The notes beneath the pieces are model-generated. The model was not told the DNA's origin. It worked only from the letters and a program-made list of their open reading frames with translations, and made no database searches. Positions 9,124 to 18,993 of a stretch of 64,000 nucleotides of DNA are shown here, piece after piece (position 1 is the stretch's first letter; every line of letters begins with the position of its first letter). Origin of the DNA: an uncultured Bacteroidales bacterium (GTDB lineage: Bacteria; Bacteroidota; Bacteroidia; Bacteroidales; Muribaculaceae); assembly GCA_902796035.1 (NCBI GenBank), contig CADBNR010000015.1, positions 1 to 64,000 on the forward strand. The letters run 5' to 3'. The translations under genes were made by a program, and so were the position numbers.

Positions 9124-9882
9124 TTATTTGCGGAACTTGGCTGCGATGAATTCGCGGTTCATGCGCGCGATGTTCGCCATCTTGATGTTCTTGGGGCACT
9201 CGGCGGAGCAGGCACCGGTGTTGGTGCAGTTTCCGAATCCGAGTTCGTCCATCTTTGACACCATAGCCATTGCGCGGCGATATTTCTCGACGGCGCCCTG
9301 GGGCAGGCGTGACAGCTGGGAGATCTTTGCGCTGACGAACAGCATTGCCGATCCGTTCTTGCAGGCGGCGACGCATGCGCCGCAACCGATGCAGCTTGCG
9401 GAATCCATAGCCTCGTCGGCCTGCACCTTGGAGATGGGCAGGTCGTTGGCATCCTGGGCGCCGCCGCAGTTGAACGATACGTAGCCGCCGGCCTGCTGGA
9501 TCTTGTCGAACGCGTTGCGGTCCACCATCAGGTCCTTGATGACGGGGAACGCGGCCGAACGCCAGGGCTCGACTGTGATGGTCTCGCCGTTGGCGAAGCG
9601 ACGCATGTAGAGCTGGCAGGTGGTGGCGCCGGTGGCCGGGCCGTGAGGATGACCGTTGATATAGAGCGAGCACATACCGCAGATGCCCTCGCGGCAGTCG
9701 TGGTCGAACACTATCGGCTCCTCGCCGTTCTCAATCAGACGCTCGTTCAGGATGTCGAGGGTCTCCAGGAACGATGTGTCGGGAGTGGTCTCGACATCGC
9801 TGTATGTCACGAATTCTCCCTTTTCCTTGGGACCGCGCTGACGCCAGACCCGAAGGTTTACTTTCATTATATTGTCTTCCAT
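9124..9882 (-). CDS. frdB: Fumarate reductase / succinate dehydrogenase iron-sulfur subunit
   Basis: A 252-residue electron-transfer subunit. Cysteines C63, C68, C71 and C89 form the [2Fe-2S] site. C164, C167, C170 and C174 ([12 protein letters not shown]), and C219, C225 and C229 ([11 protein letters not shown]), supply the [4Fe-4S] and [3Fe-4S] sites. It passes electrons between the quinone-binding membrane subunit and the flavoprotein. The gene lies 6 nt after frdA in the order C-A-B, as in other Bacteroidales, where the enzyme works mainly as a menaquinol:fumarate reductase in succinate-producing fermentation. The start at [10 protein letters not shown] is preferred over the internal Met at residue 6 because it keeps the short gap to frdA. 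Confidence 0.96.
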   Translation of the reverse strand: MEDNIMKVNLRVWRQRGPKEKGEFVTYSDVETTPDTSFLETLDILNERLIENGEEPIVFDHDCREGICGMCSLYINGHPHGPATGATTCQLYMRRFANGETITVEPWRSAAFPVIKDLMVDRNAFDKIQQAGGYVSFNCGGAQDANDLPISKVQADEAMDSASCIGCGACVAACKNGSAMLFVSAKISQLSRLPQGAVEKYRRAMAMVSKMDELGFGNCTNTGACSAECPKNIKMANIARMNREFIAAKFRK

Positions 9883-9888
9883 CTTCTC

Positions 9889-11907
9889 TTATGACTTATA
9901 GTTACGGGTCTGCACTTTGATTGCTTCGTATTCGAGGGGCTCCTTGATGAGTTCGGGGGCCTTGTTGTCGCTGCCCTCGTAAGCCCAGCATGCTACGTAG
10001 AAGTAGTCCTTGTCGTCACGCTTGGCCTCGCCCTCCTCGGTCTGATACTCGGTGCGGAAGTGACCGCCGCAGGACTCGTTGCGGTTCAGCGCGTCGTAAG
10101 CGATGAGCTCTCCCATGGTGATGAAGTCCTGGAGACGGAACGCCTTGTCCAGCTCCACGTTCATGCCGTCGCCGGCCACGCCCGGGATATAGAGTTCGGT
10201 CTCGAAGGTCTTGCGCAGGTTCTTCAGCTCGCCGATGGCCTTCTCCAGGCCCTCCTTGTCGCGTGCCATGCCCACGTATTCCCACATGATGTGCCCCAGT
10301 TCCTTGTGGATGGAGTCGACCGAGCGGTGGCCCTTGATGTTCATCAGTTTCTCCTCCTCGGCCTCGCACTTGGCCTGGGCGGCGTCGAACTCGGGGGTGT
10401 CGGTCTTGAAGTGGGGAACGGTGATCTGGTCGCTCAGGTAGTTCTGGATGGTGTAGGGGAGCACGAAGTAACCGTCGGCCAGACCCTGCATCAGAGCGGA
10501 TGCGCCCAGACGGTTGGCGCCGTGGTCGGAGAAGTTGCACTCGCCGATGGCGAACAGTCCCTTGATGCTGGTCTGCAGCTCATAGTCCACCCAGATGCCG
10601 CCCATGGTGTAGTGGATGGCGGGATAGATCATCATGGGGTTGTAGTACTTCACGCCGTCCACCTCGCAGGCGAACTCGCCGGGGTTGACGTCGGTGATCT
10701 CCTCGTACATGTCGAAGAGGTTGCCGTAACGCTGGCGCACCACGTCGATGCCCAGGCGGTTGATGGCCTCGGAGAAGTCGAGGAACACGGCCAGGCCGGT
10801 GTTGTTGACACCGTAGCCGGCGTCGCAGCGCTCCTTGGCGGCACGCGATGCCACGTCACGGGGCACCAGGTTGCCGAATGCCGGGTAGCGGCGCTCCAGA
10901 TAGTAGTCGCGGTCCTGTTCGGGGATGTCGCTTCCCTTGATCTCGCCGCTCTGCAGCTTCTTGGCGTCCTCTATATTCTTGGGCACCCAGATGCGGCCGT
11001 CGTTACGCAGCGACTCCGACATCAGGGTCAGCTTGGACTGCTTGTCGCCGTGCACGGGGATACACGTGGGGTGAATCTGCACGTACGCGGGGTTGGCGAA
11101 GTAAGCGCCCTTGCGGTAGCATGCCATTGCGGCCGAGCAGTTGCAGCCCATGGCGTTGGTGGAAAGGAAGTATGTGTTGCCGTATCCGCCGGTGGCGATA
11201 ACCACGGCGTGTGCGGCGAAACGCTCGAACTTACCTGTCACCAGGTTCTTGGCGATGATGCCTCGTGCGCGCTCCACGCCGTCCTTGTCCTTGATGAGCA
11301 CCAGCTCGTGCATCTCGTAGCGGTTGTAGCTCTTGACCTTGCCGGCCTGGATCTGACGGTTCAGGCTGGAGTAGGCGCCGAGCAGCAGCTGCTGGCCGGT
11401 CTGACCCTTGGCGTAGAACGTACGCGACACCTGGGCGCCGCCGAACGAGCGGTTGGCCAGCAGGCCGCCGTACTCGCGGGCGAAGGGTACGCCCTGTGCC
11501 ACGCACTGGTCGATGATATTGTTCGACACCTCGGCCAGACGGTACACGTTGGCCTCGCGGGCGCGGTAGTCGCCGCCCTTGACGGTGTCGTAGAACAGAC
11601 GGTATACGGAGTCGCCGTCGTTCTGGTAGTTCTTTGCTGCGTTGATACCGCCCTGTGCCGCGATGGAGTGAGCGCGGCGCGGGCTGTCCTGAATGCAGAA
11701 GTTCAGCACGTTGAAGCCGAGTTCGGCCAGCGTGGAGGCTGCGGATGCACCTGCCAGACCTGTGCCCACAACTATGATGTCAAGACGGCGCTTGTTGGCC
11801 GGATTGACCAACTTCTGATGAGCCTTGTAGTTGGTCCATTTCTCAGCTACGGGTCCCTCCGGTATCTTGGAGTCGGCCGGGGCCATTACTTTTACGTTTT
11901 GATCCAT
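9889..11907 (-). CDS. frdA: Fumarate reductase / succinate dehydrogenase flavoprotein subunit
   Basis: A 672-residue flavoprotein. The N-terminal Rossmann segment ([21 protein letters not shown]) binds [16 protein letters not shown] includes the His that carries covalent FAD in this family, and [19 protein letters not shown] is the second FAD contact. Its length suits the B-type enzyme of Bacteroidota and Epsilonproteobacteria rather than the shorter E. coli forms. It catalyses fumarate/succinate interconversion on the cytoplasmic face. It is the middle gene of the operon, 14 nt downstream of frdC. Direction of catalysis is inferred from the anaerobic lifestyle of the order. Confidence 0.96.
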   Translation of the reverse strand: MDQNVKVMAPADSKIPEGPVAEKWTNYKAHQKLVNPANKRRLDIIVVGTGLAGASAASTLAELGFNVLNFCIQDSPRRAHSIAAQGGINAAKNYQNDGDSVYRLFYDTVKGGDYRAREANVYRLAEVSNNIIDQCVAQGVPFAREYGGLLANRSFGGAQVSRTFYAKGQTGQQLLLGAYSSLNRQIQAGKVKSYNRYEMHELVLIKDKDGVERARGIIAKNLVTGKFERFAAHAVVIATGGYGNTYFLSTNAMGCNCSAAMACYRKGAYFANPAYVQIHPTCIPVHGDKQSKLTLMSESLRNDGRIWVPKNIEDAKKLQSGEIKGSDIPEQDRDYYLERRYPAFGNLVPRDVASRAAKERCDAGYGVNNTGLAVFLDFSEAINRLGIDVVRQRYGNLFDMYEEITDVNPGEFACEVDGVKYYNPMMIYPAIHYTMGGIWVDYELQTSIKGLFAIGECNFSDHGANRLGASALMQGLADGYFVLPYTIQNYLSDQITVPHFKTDTPEFDAAQAKCEAEEEKLMNIKGHRSVDSIHKELGHIMWEYVGMARDKEGLEKAIGELKNLRKTFETELYIPGVAGDGMNVELDKAFRLQDFITMGELIAYDALNRNESCGGHFRTEYQTEEGEAKRDDKDYFYVACWAYEGSDNKAPELIKEPLEYEAIKVQTRNYKS

Positions 11908-11921
11908 AATGCTTGGAATAG

Positions 11922-12950
11922 TTAATAGGGTTGGCCCTGGGCGGGCATCATGTTGGTTGCGGGTTTGTTGTCGGCGCTTTCAAGGTAGTCGAACAGCTTG
12001 ACGGCGTTTTCGACGCACTTCTGCTGCTTCTCGAGTTTCTCGAGCTGATCCTTGGCATCGGGGTTGGACTGCATGTACTGCTGTCCCTCGGGGCTCTTGA
12101 GCTGCTCTACCTGCTGGCTCATCTGCTGGTTCATCTGACGCAGGCCCATCGATACGTTCTCGTAGGGGCTGAGCTTGATGTTCATGCTGAGCTGTGCGGC
12201 GTCGGGACCGAAGTCCTTCTCGATCATGGGCACGAGCATGTCCTTATACTGCGAGCGCAGAGTCTCGTTCTTCAGATAGTATTTGTCGTGGGCCTTTACG
12301 GTGAATACGATACCTTCGGCCAGGAAGAGGAGTATCACGATGGAAACCCACCAGCAGCTGATTTTCTTGAGACGGGGCATCCACACGGCGTTGTCCCAGC
12401 CCACCGACTGGAACATCGACCAGAAGCCGTGGTTGAGGTGGAACCAGAGGGCGATGAAGCCGATGGCGTAAACGATGAGGGTCCAGGGCTGCTCGAATGC
12501 GAGCTGCAGGAACAGCGTGCCGGCGGCCGACGGGAACTCGGTGTCGACGCCGCGTACCTCCTGAAGCTGCATCTTGGCCCAGAACTGGATCAGGTGCACT
12601 ACGAGGAACGCCAGCACTACGACGCCAAGAACGTACATGTTCTTGCTGGACCACTCCACTGTGGCAGGACGCTTGGATACTGCGTAAGCCTGCTTGCCGC
12701 GTGCCTTCTGGTTCTGAATGGTCAGAATGGAGGCATACACGATGTGGAGAACTACGAACACTGCGATGACGAGGGAGCCGATCAGCGCATACCAGTTGGC
12801 GCCTAAGAACTCGCAGATGGAGTTGTAGGCGGCGGGCCATGCGATGGCGACAGCGTTCATCAGACAGTGGAAGGTTACGAAGACGATCAGGAATGCGCCC
12901 GTCAGGGCCATCACAAACTTACGTCCTACGGATGAGTTGAATAACCACAT
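11922..12950 (-). CDS. frdC: Cytochrome b558 membrane subunit of fumarate reductase, with an unusual C-terminal extension
   Basis: Five hydrophobic helices (about residues 10-30, 55-77, 105-125, 150-170, 197-217) and five histidines near them (28, 69, 119, 171, 174) fit the di-heme, single-subunit anchor of B-type fumarate reductases. The family is usually about 220-260 residues. This protein runs to 342 because of a hydrophilic Q/M/K-rich tail (about 225-342) with heptad-like spacing that could form a coiled coil. It is the first gene of frdCAB, and its promoter and leader lie directly upstream. The anchor identity is secure; the tail has no assignable function. Confidence 0.93.
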   Translation of the reverse strand: MWLFNSSVGRKFVMALTGAFLIVFVTFHCLMNAVAIAWPAAYNSICEFLGANWYALIGSLVIAVFVVLHIVYASILTIQNQKARGKQAYAVSKRPATVEWSSKNMYVLGVVVLAFLVVHLIQFWAKMQLQEVRGVDTEFPSAAGTLFLQLAFEQPWTLIVYAIGFIALWFHLNHGFWSMFQSVGWDNAVWMPRLKKISCWWVSIVILLFLAEGIVFTVKAHDKYYLKNETLRSQYKDMLVPMIEKDFGPDAAQLSMNIKLSPYENVSMGLRQMNQQMSQQVEQLKSPEGQQYMQSNPDAKDQLEKLEKQQKCVENAVKLFDYLESADNKPATNMMPAQGQPY

Positions 12951-13023
12951 AGATGTTCTGTATTATTTGTTTGTTTTTATATGTTGATTTCGGGTTCGGT
13001 CTGCGTAATTTCGCGTAATCGGG

Positions 13024-13066
13024 GCGGTACTCAAAACAGGGTACCGCGTCTAATTTCGCAAATTTA
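13024..13066 (-). promoter_or_regulatory. frdCAB promoter -7 box with a hairpin at the transcript 5' end
   Basis: TAAATTTG on the minus strand (13059-13066) fits the -7 consensus; the -33 box is weak. A transcript starting near 13052 would fold almost at once into a 7-bp hairpin, GCGGTAC (13041-13047 read in reverse) with its partner at 13024-13030. The stem may stabilise the mRNA or be regulatory. Confidence 0.6.
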
Positions 13067-13102
13067 CACAACTTTTGACAATTGAGGAAATATTTAGCCA
13101 TA

Positions 13103-13143
13103 AAAATTAAAAAAAGCGTGTCGGGACCGAAGTCCTGACACGC
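13103..13143 (-). terminator. Intrinsic terminator of secDF
   Basis: An 11-bp stem, GCGTGTCAGGA / TCCCGACACGC (13116-13143 on the minus strand, one G-T pair), is followed by a T-rich run (13103-13115). It lies 24 nt past the secDF stop. Confidence 0.9.
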
Positions 13144-13166
13144 CTTGCGTATGGGTTGAGACCGGA

Positions 13167-16136
13167 TTACTGGAAACGGCGGTTGCCCTGCAGTGCGGGC
13201 TTGCCGTCGGGGGTCTGGTTCTTCTTTTTGTTGCCGAATGCGTTCATCACGCGGTAAGCGATCGGGGCGGCGCAGTAGAGCGAACAGAATGTACCGGCTA
13301 CCACACCGAAGATCATGGCGAATGTGAACGAACGGATCGTGTCGCCGCCCAGGAAGAAGATGCACAGCAGCACCAGCAGGGTGGAGAACGATGTCATCAC
13401 CGTACGGCTCAAGGTCTGGTTCAGCGAGCGGTTGAAGGTGGTGAAGCGGTCCTCCTTCGGATAGAGCTTCATCATCTCGCGCACACGGTCGAACACAACC
13501 ACCGTATCGTTGATCTGATAACCGATGATGGTCAGGATGGCGGCGATGAACGACTGGTCAACCTCCATGGAGAAGGGCAGGAAGCCCCAGCATACGGAGT
13601 AGAATCCGATGATCAGGAACGATGTCAGTGCCACGGCCGAGAGGGCGCCGATGGAGAAGGCTACGTTGTGGAAACGCAGCAGGATGTACAGGAACATACA
13701 TACCAGTGCGATGCCCACTGCCCAGTAAGCGTCGCGCTTCATGTCGTCGGCCATGGAGGGACCTACCTTCTGGACGGAGATGATGCCCTGGCTTTCGTCG
13801 GCGATGGCGAATGCGTTGCGGTCCATCACCTTGCCGTTGGTGGTAAGCTCGGGCTGCAGGCCTTCGTACAGGATGTCGGCTATTTCTTCCTCGATGTTCT
13901 CGGACTCGGTGTTGATCTTGTAGCTGGTGGATATACGCAGCTTGGAGGGGTTGTCTATGGTGATGACCTGAGTGGAGACGGTCTTGTCGTTGGCCTTCTG
14001 CTGGAACAGCTTGCCCAGGCGGTTCTCGATGGCTGCGCGGTCAACGTTCTTGTCGAACTGCACCACATAGTTGCGGCCTCCGGAGAAGTCGATGCCCTGG
14101 TTCATGCCGCGGATGGCGAGGCTGGCGATGCCAATCACCACCAGAGTCAGCCATACGGCTGCGGCACCCTTCCACTGGCCCAGGAAGTTGACCTTGGGGT
14201 TGGAGAGGAAGTTGCGGCTCAGCGCGGTGGTGAAGTTCATGTTGGCGTTGCGGCCGTTCTTGGTGATCAGGTCGAAGGCGATGCGTGTCAGGAACACTGC
14301 GGTGAAGAACGAGCATACCAGACCGATGATCAGCGTGGTGGCGAAGCCCTTGATGGGACCCGAACCGAAGATAAGCAGGATCACGCCGGTGATGACCGAT
14401 GTGAGGTTACCGTCAAATATAGCCGAGAATGCGTTGGAGTAACCCTCGGAGATGGCCTGACGCAGCTTCTTGCCGGTCTTGAGCTCCTCCTTGGTGCGCT
14501 CGAAGATAAGCACGTTGGCGTCGACCGCCATACCCAGTGCCAGCACGATACCGGCGATACCGGACAGCGTCAGCACGGCCTGCAGCGAGGCGAGGATGCC
14601 GAGCGTGAAGTAGAGGTTCAGTATCAGTCCGACGTTGGCCACCAGACCGGGCATCCAGCCGTAGTATGCCACCATCAGCACCATCAGCAGCAGGATGGCC
14701 ACGATGAACGAGATGAAGCCCATCTGGATGGCTTCGGCACCCAGGCTCGGACCGATCACGTTGTTGGACACGACGTTGACCTTGGCCGACATCTTGCCGC
14801 TCTTCAGCACGTTGCTGAGGTCGTTGGCCTCCTCGGGAGTGAAGTTGCCGGTGATCTGCGACGAGCCGCCGGTGATCTCGCTGTTGACGTTGGGGAAGGA
14901 GTATACATGCTCGTCAAGCACGATGGCGATGCTGCGGCCCAGGTTGTTGCGGGTGATTGTGGCCCAGTCCTTGGCGCCGCGGTCGTTCATCTTCATGTTG
15001 ACCATGTTGCCCTGCATGTTGTCGTATTCGGAGCTTGCCGATGTGATGGCGTCGCCCTCCAGCACTGCGTCGCCCTTAAGGGCCACCAGCTCCCAGTAGG
15101 CGTCGGTCATGTCGGAGCCGTCGGCCTTCTTGATCACGTTACCCTTGGTGTCGGTGCGGGGGAACTCCGCGGGCTTGACGCTCCACATCAGTGTCAAGTC
15201 GGCGGGCAGGGTCTTCTTGGCTGTCTCGGTGTTCATCAGCGAGTCGACCAGCATGCGGTTGGCCGGAGTGACCATGCCGACAACGGGACTGCCGCTACGC
15301 TGTACGCCGCCGAGCAGCGCGTACAGGTTATGGCTCTGTACCGTGTCGTTGGCCAGAAGCTGTGCCAGACGACCCAGCTCGTTCTGTATCTCGTTATAGT
15401 TGTAGACCTCGTAGAACTCCAGGTTGGCGCTGGACTTCAGCAGCTCGGTGACGCGCTCCGGCTCCTTGACACCCGGAAGCTCGAGCAGCACCTGGCCGTT
15501 CTTGTCCTGCAGCTTCTGGATGTTGGGCGATACGACGCCGAACTGGTCGATACGTGTGCGGAAGATGTTGAAGGCTGCGTCCACCTGCGAGTCCACCTGC
15601 TTCTGCAGGGCCTCGGTCACTTCCTGGTTGGAGGCTCCGCTCTTGAGCCGGCCCAGGAACTCGCCTTCGCGAACAAAGAGTCCCGACATTGCGCCCGGCT
15701 GTATGTTGGCCGCCACGCGCGAGATGAAATCCTTCTCGTTGCTTCTGGCGCCGGCTGCCTCCGCCTTGCGGATAGCCTCGTCTATCAGTTTGAGCTGTGC
15801 GTCGCCCGATGCGTACTGACGCAACAGGTCCGGTACCGATATCTCAAGGACCACGTTCATACCGCCCTTGAGGTCAAGGCCCATTCCCACTTCCATCTGG
15901 CGTACCTGGCTGTAGGTATAGCCCAAGTAGACCTTTTCCTTGTCGATGGAGTCGTTAAATTGTTTCAGGCTTTGCTTGTAGGCATCGCTCGTCTCATCGC
16001 TGGTCTTCGACATACGGACTGCGTATTCCTTCGCCTTTTTCTCGTAATTGCTCGTCACAATCGAGAAGCTGAGATAAAATCCGCATATCAAAACCAACAG
16101 AATAGCAATGGTGCTTATAAACCCTTTGTTCTGCAT
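13167..16136 (-). CDS. secDF: Protein translocase subunit SecDF (fused SecD-SecF)
   Basis: A 989-residue fusion of the two proton-driven Sec accessory subunits, the normal form in Bacteroidota. The N-terminal helix is followed by GMGLDLKGGMNVVLEI (the SecD D1 motif), a large periplasmic P1 domain, and the SecD helices with GMAVDANVLIFERTKEELK. The SecF half starts near residue 690 with IDFSGGRNYVVQF and ends with its own RND-like helices (IIGYQINDTVVVFDRVRE). It assists release and forward movement of secreted proteins across the inner membrane. The short C-terminal cytoplasmic tail is basic. It is monocistronic, with a promoter upstream and a terminator downstream. Confidence 0.97.
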   Translation of the reverse strand: MQNKGFISTIAILLVLICGFYLSFSIVTSNYEKKAKEYAVRMSKTSDETSDAYKQSLKQFNDSIDKEKVYLGYTYSQVRQMEVGMGLDLKGGMNVVLEISVPDLLRQYASGDAQLKLIDEAIRKAEAAGARSNEKDFISRVAANIQPGAMSGLFVREGEFLGRLKSGASNQEVTEALQKQVDSQVDAAFNIFRTRIDQFGVVSPNIQKLQDKNGQVLLELPGVKEPERVTELLKSSANLEFYEVYNYNEIQNELGRLAQLLANDTVQSHNLYALLGGVQRSGSPVVGMVTPANRMLVDSLMNTETAKKTLPADLTLMWSVKPAEFPRTDTKGNVIKKADGSDMTDAYWELVALKGDAVLEGDAITSASSEYDNMQGNMVNMKMNDRGAKDWATITRNNLGRSIAIVLDEHVYSFPNVNSEITGGSSQITGNFTPEEANDLSNVLKSGKMSAKVNVVSNNVIGPSLGAEAIQMGFISFIVAILLLMVLMVAYYGWMPGLVANVGLILNLYFTLGILASLQAVLTLSGIAGIVLALGMAVDANVLIFERTKEELKTGKKLRQAISEGYSNAFSAIFDGNLTSVITGVILLIFGSGPIKGFATTLIIGLVCSFFTAVFLTRIAFDLITKNGRNANMNFTTALSRNFLSNPKVNFLGQWKGAAAVWLTLVVIGIASLAIRGMNQGIDFSGGRNYVVQFDKNVDRAAIENRLGKLFQQKANDKTVSTQVITIDNPSKLRISTSYKINTESENIEEEIADILYEGLQPELTTNGKVMDRNAFAIADESQGIISVQKVGPSMADDMKRDAYWAVGIALVCMFLYILLRFHNVAFSIGALSAVALTSFLIIGFYSVCWGFLPFSMEVDQSFIAAILTIIGYQINDTVVVFDRVREMMKLYPKEDRFTTFNRSLNQTLSRTVMTSFSTLLVLLCIFFLGGDTIRSFTFAMIFGVVAGTFCSLYCAAPIAYRVMNAFGNKKKNQTPDGKPALQGNRRFQ

Positions 16137-16260
16137 TGTTTGATTGTTATTTTGTATTTATTTAATTTACAGTTGTTTATAAATGTCAACGCACGGCACA
16201 AACACCGCTCCGGCATGGCCGGCGCGATAATTTAGTGTCGGGTTACTTTTTTTCAGCTTG

Positions 16261-16268
16261 CAAATATA
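16261..16268 (-). promoter_or_regulatory. -7 box of the secDF promoter
   Basis: TATATTTG on the minus strand matches TAnnTTTG. It lies 125 nt upstream of the secDF ATG, and the -33 element is poor. It sits back to back with the divergent lipoprotein promoter. Confidence 0.5.
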
Positions 16269-16343
16269 CCTCTAATTTTTGAGATTTTGGCAATATTTGG
16301 TTGAAAATTGACAAATTCCGTTTATTTTCTGCTACTTTTTATG

Positions 16344-16351
16344 TATTTTTG
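16344..16351 (+). promoter_or_regulatory. -7 box of the Ig-like lipoprotein promoter
   Basis: TATTTTTG matches TAnnTTTG, with a weak TTTA -33 candidate at 16321-16324 (19-nt spacer). It lies 44 nt upstream of the chosen ATG at 16395. Confidence 0.6.
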
Positions 16352-16394
16352 GCGTTCGAAAAGGATAAAAGGGTGAAAACCCGTGCACAGGAAG

Positions 16395-18401
16395 ATGAAA
16401 ATACGAGCAAGTCATATAGTATTGGGTGCGCTGAGCGGTCTGTTCTGGGCCGGCTGCGCGAATGTGGGCAATCCGTCGGGCGGCCCGCGCGACGAGGATC
16501 CGCCGTATCTGGTGCGTGCCAATCCGGCACCGGGGGCGCGCAACGTGACGCGCACCGACATGACGCTGACCTTCAACGAGCTGGTCAACGTCAAGGACGC
16601 CTTCTCCAAGGTGGTGGTGTCGCCTGCCGGCCGTCCGCCCCGCGTCCAGAGCCAGGGCCGCAACGTGACCATACGCTTCGACTCCCTACAGCCCAACATT
16701 ACATATACGGTCGATTTCGCCGACGCCATCGAGGACAACAACGAGAACAACAAGTTGCAGGGATTCACCTATACGTTCTCGACCGGCCCGGAGCTGGACT
16801 CGCTGCGCATTGCCGGCCGTGTGTTCGGTGCCCGCGACCTGGAGCCGCGCCCCGGCATCTTAGTGGGTGTGCATCCCAATTATCCCGACTCGGTGATGAA
16901 GAACGACTCAGTGTTCATGAAGACGCCGCTGCTGCGCGTGGCCAAGGCCGACGAATCGGGACGCTTCATAATCCGTGGTCTGGCGCCGGGCGACTACCGT
17001 GTGTTCGCCATCATGGATACCGACGGCGACTTTATGTTCAGCAGCGACCGCGAGGAGGTGGGTTTCTACGATGTGGCCGTCACGCCCTATACCGAGCAGG
17101 TGGAGGCCGTGGATACATTATATAATGAACTGGGCCAGGTGGATACCGTTAAGCAACGCATGCGTACCCGGTATCTGCCCAACGATGTGCTGATACGCAC
17201 GTTCGTGTCCGACCGAATAGTGCAGTTCCCCTCCAAATACGAGCGTAACGACTCCAACAAACTGTTCCTGAAGATGAACGCCCCGGCCTCGCGCTATCCC
17301 GACATGCGCATCCTGGACTATGACGGCCCGATGCCCGTGATGGAAAGCCGCGAGGAACGTGACTCCATCACCTTCTGGCTCAATCCGGATCTGGCAAGCC
17401 GCGACTCCATCTTCATGGCCGTGTCCTACCGGCGCATAGAGCGCGGCAAGGAGCCTCTGGATGTGACCGACACCCTGAAGTTCATCAAGAAGAAACTGCC
17501 GAAGCCCAAGAAAAAGAAAAAGGAGAAGATCTCGCCGGCCGACTCGCTGGCGCGCATCACCACGACCTTCAAGTCGTTGGGCGAAGGCAAACAGCCCGTC
17601 TACGAGCCTCTTGTGATAGAGTCAGCCACGCCGCTCGCCATGCTGGACACGGCGATGATACATCTCTCCATGCAGAACGATACGGTGTGGACGCCATTGA
17701 CCAAGGGTGTCAGGATAACGGCCGCCGACACGCTGGCGCCTCGCAGCCTGACCATAGACTATCCTTGGGATTACGGCGCGAAATATAGGCTGGAGATAGA
17801 CTCCGTGGCCGGCACCGATATATACGGCAAGACGACAATGCCGTTCAATACCGAGTTCTCGACACTCACGCCCGGCGACTACTGCACCCTGACATTCAAT
17901 ATGTCTGGCCTGGATCCGGGAATACCGGCCTTTGTGGAGCTGCTTGATGCCTCCGACAAGCCGATACGTATGGCTGACGTGGAGAACGGCCGGGCTTTCT
18001 TCCCTTTCCTGGCGCCCGGCAAGTATTACGCCCGCGTGGTGGAGGACTATAACGGCAACGGCCAGTTCGACACAGGCGACTATGAGGACGACCTGCAGCC
18101 CGACCTTGTTTATTATTATCCGAAAGTGGTGAATATAAAGAAGAACTGGGATAAGGAGGAGGTCTGGGATGTGTTCGGCACACCCATCGAGTCTCAGAAG
18201 CCAAAAGCCGTGCTGAAGAACAAACCCAAGACGCCCAAGAAGAGCGGCAAGAAAAAGAACGGTCAGGAATACGGCGAAGGCGACGAAGAGGACGAAGACT
18301 ATTTCGATCCGACAGCCAATCCGTTCGAAGAGAACGGCGGGCGTCGCCGTGGAAACGGCAGGTTCAGACAGAACTCCGGCAATTTCGGCACGCGGTTCTG
18401 A
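16395..18401 (+). CDS. Ig-like (Big_5) domain lipoprotein
   Basis: A 668-residue predicted lipoprotein. Residues 1-20 are a signal peptide ending LFWAG before the lipobox Cys C21, followed by GNPSGGPRDEDPPYL, typical of this Bacteroidales family. About residues 38-140 are a bacterial Ig-like (Big_5/SbsA-like) domain (PAPGARNVTRTDMTLTF, TFSTGPE). A carboxypeptidase-regulatory-like fold follows (GRFIIRGLAPGDYRVFAIMDTDGD). A second Ig/CarD-like part near the C-terminus contains APGKYYARVVEDYNGNGQFDTGDY. The end is K/E/D-rich and then Gly/Arg/Asn-rich. It is probably an outer-membrane-anchored structural protein of unknown role. The ATG at 16395 was chosen over an in-frame GTG four codons earlier because it gives a clean signal peptide. 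Confidence 0.8.
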   Translation: MKIRASHIVLGALSGLFWAGCANVGNPSGGPRDEDPPYLVRANPAPGARNVTRTDMTLTFNELVNVKDAFSKVVVSPAGRPPRVQSQGRNVTIRFDSLQPNITYTVDFADAIEDNNENNKLQGFTYTFSTGPELDSLRIAGRVFGARDLEPRPGILVGVHPNYPDSVMKNDSVFMKTPLLRVAKADESGRFIIRGLAPGDYRVFAIMDTDGDFMFSSDREEVGFYDVAVTPYTEQVEAVDTLYNELGQVDTVKQRMRTRYLPNDVLIRTFVSDRIVQFPSKYERNDSNKLFLKMNAPASRYPDMRILDYDGPMPVMESREERDSITFWLNPDLASRDSIFMAVSYRRIERGKEPLDVTDTLKFIKKKLPKPKKKKKEKISPADSLARITTTFKSLGEGKQPVYEPLVIESATPLAMLDTAMIHLSMQNDTVWTPLTKGVRITAADTLAPRSLTIDYPWDYGAKYRLEIDSVAGTDIYGKTTMPFNTEFSTLTPGDYCTLTFNMSGLDPGIPAFVELLDASDKPIRMADVENGRAFFPFLAPGKYYARVVEDYNGNGQFDTGDYEDDLQPDLVYYYPKVVNIKKNWDKEEVWDVFGTPIESQKPKAVLKNKPKTPKKSGKKKNGQEYGEGDEEDEDYFDPTANPFEENGGRRRGNGRFRQNSGNFGTRF

Positions 18402-18405
18402 TGTC

Positions 18406-18467
18406 TACTGGAGGGGCGGTGTCCTCACCGCCCAGAGATTGACGACGTGGACGTCGTCATTCCAGTA
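18406..18467. repeat. Bipartite palindromic element (two hairpins within a TACTGGA/TCCAGTA clamp)
   Basis: TACTGGA (18406-18412) and TCCAGTA (18461-18467) are inverted. Between them lie two perfect hairpins: GGGCGGTG / CACCGCCC (18414-18433) and GACGACGT / ACGTCGTC (18441-18458). Read from either end, each half starts TACTGGA and then folds, like two REP units arranged head to head. It could also act as a transcription stop after the lipoprotein gene. Confidence 0.75.
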
Positions 18468-18535
18468 ATCGTTAACAAAAATTAAGAACGGTATGCAGAG
18501 AAGTGGCAGTGCATGGCTGTACCTTTGCTACCGTT

Positions 18536-18979
18536 ATGAAAAAACTCGGTTCGACATCGGATTTTACGGAAGCGCGCAACAAAGAACTGTTGCGTGCCGT
18601 CCGTCGTCTGGTGATGGATCCAAGCTGTAAGTCTATGACCGAGGTGTACGCGCAGGCCGTGATGGAGCCTTGCAGCCGCTTCTGGGTGAGCGAGCGGCGA
18701 GCGGCCGAGGTAATCTCAAAAATGCTGCGTGGCCAGGACCGGGACTGGAAATCGGTTCCGCTTCGGAGCAAGATGTACGGTGAGCTGTACCGCCGGGTGA
18801 AGGCCTGGCGTGAGGAGAATCCCGGCCATCATCTCAGCGATGCCGTATTCGAGGCCGTCAACTCGCCGGCTCCTGAATTCTATCTGACGCCCGAAAGTGC
18901 GGCTGTCATTGTGTCACGCGTCATGAAGCGTAACGCCGAACGGCGCCGCGCGGAACTGAAACAGAAACAAAATCACTGA
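18536..18979 (+). CDS. Small helical protein with an internal duplication, partner of a terminase-like gene
   Basis: A 147-residue, charged, mostly helical protein of no recognised family. Residues 15-66 and 81-132 align over about 52 positions: both have E-L-x-R-x-V near the start, then a T/S-[ED]-A/V-x-x-[AE]-A-V-x-x-P pattern, F-[WY]-[VL]-[ST] and A-A-x-x-[IV]-[SV] before a basic end. The gene is therefore a tandem duplication of one module. It lies 14 nt upstream of the terminase-like ATPase gene and is probably co-transcribed. By position it could be a small-terminase-like DNA-binding partner, but no HTH motif is evident. A TACCTTTG -7 match at 18520-18527 would give an almost leaderless mRNA; an upstream in-frame GTG at 18503 is less likely. 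Confidence 0.7.
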   Translation: MKKLGSTSDFTEARNKELLRAVRRLVMDPSCKSMTEVYAQAVMEPCSRFWVSERRAAEVISKMLRGQDRDWKSVPLRSKMYGELYRRVKAWREENPGHHLSDAVFEAVNSPAPEFYLTPESAAVIVSRVMKRNAERRRAELKQKQNH

Positions 18980-18993
18980 CCAATTATATCACT

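Noticed and set aside
13668..16235. Long 855-codon open frame antisense to secDF
   Set aside because: It is a mirror of secDF codon structure (GC-rich third positions), has no start context or family match, and lies wholly over a certain gene. The same reasoning removes other long antisense frames such as 5957-7909, 10060-11925 and 42622-44835.
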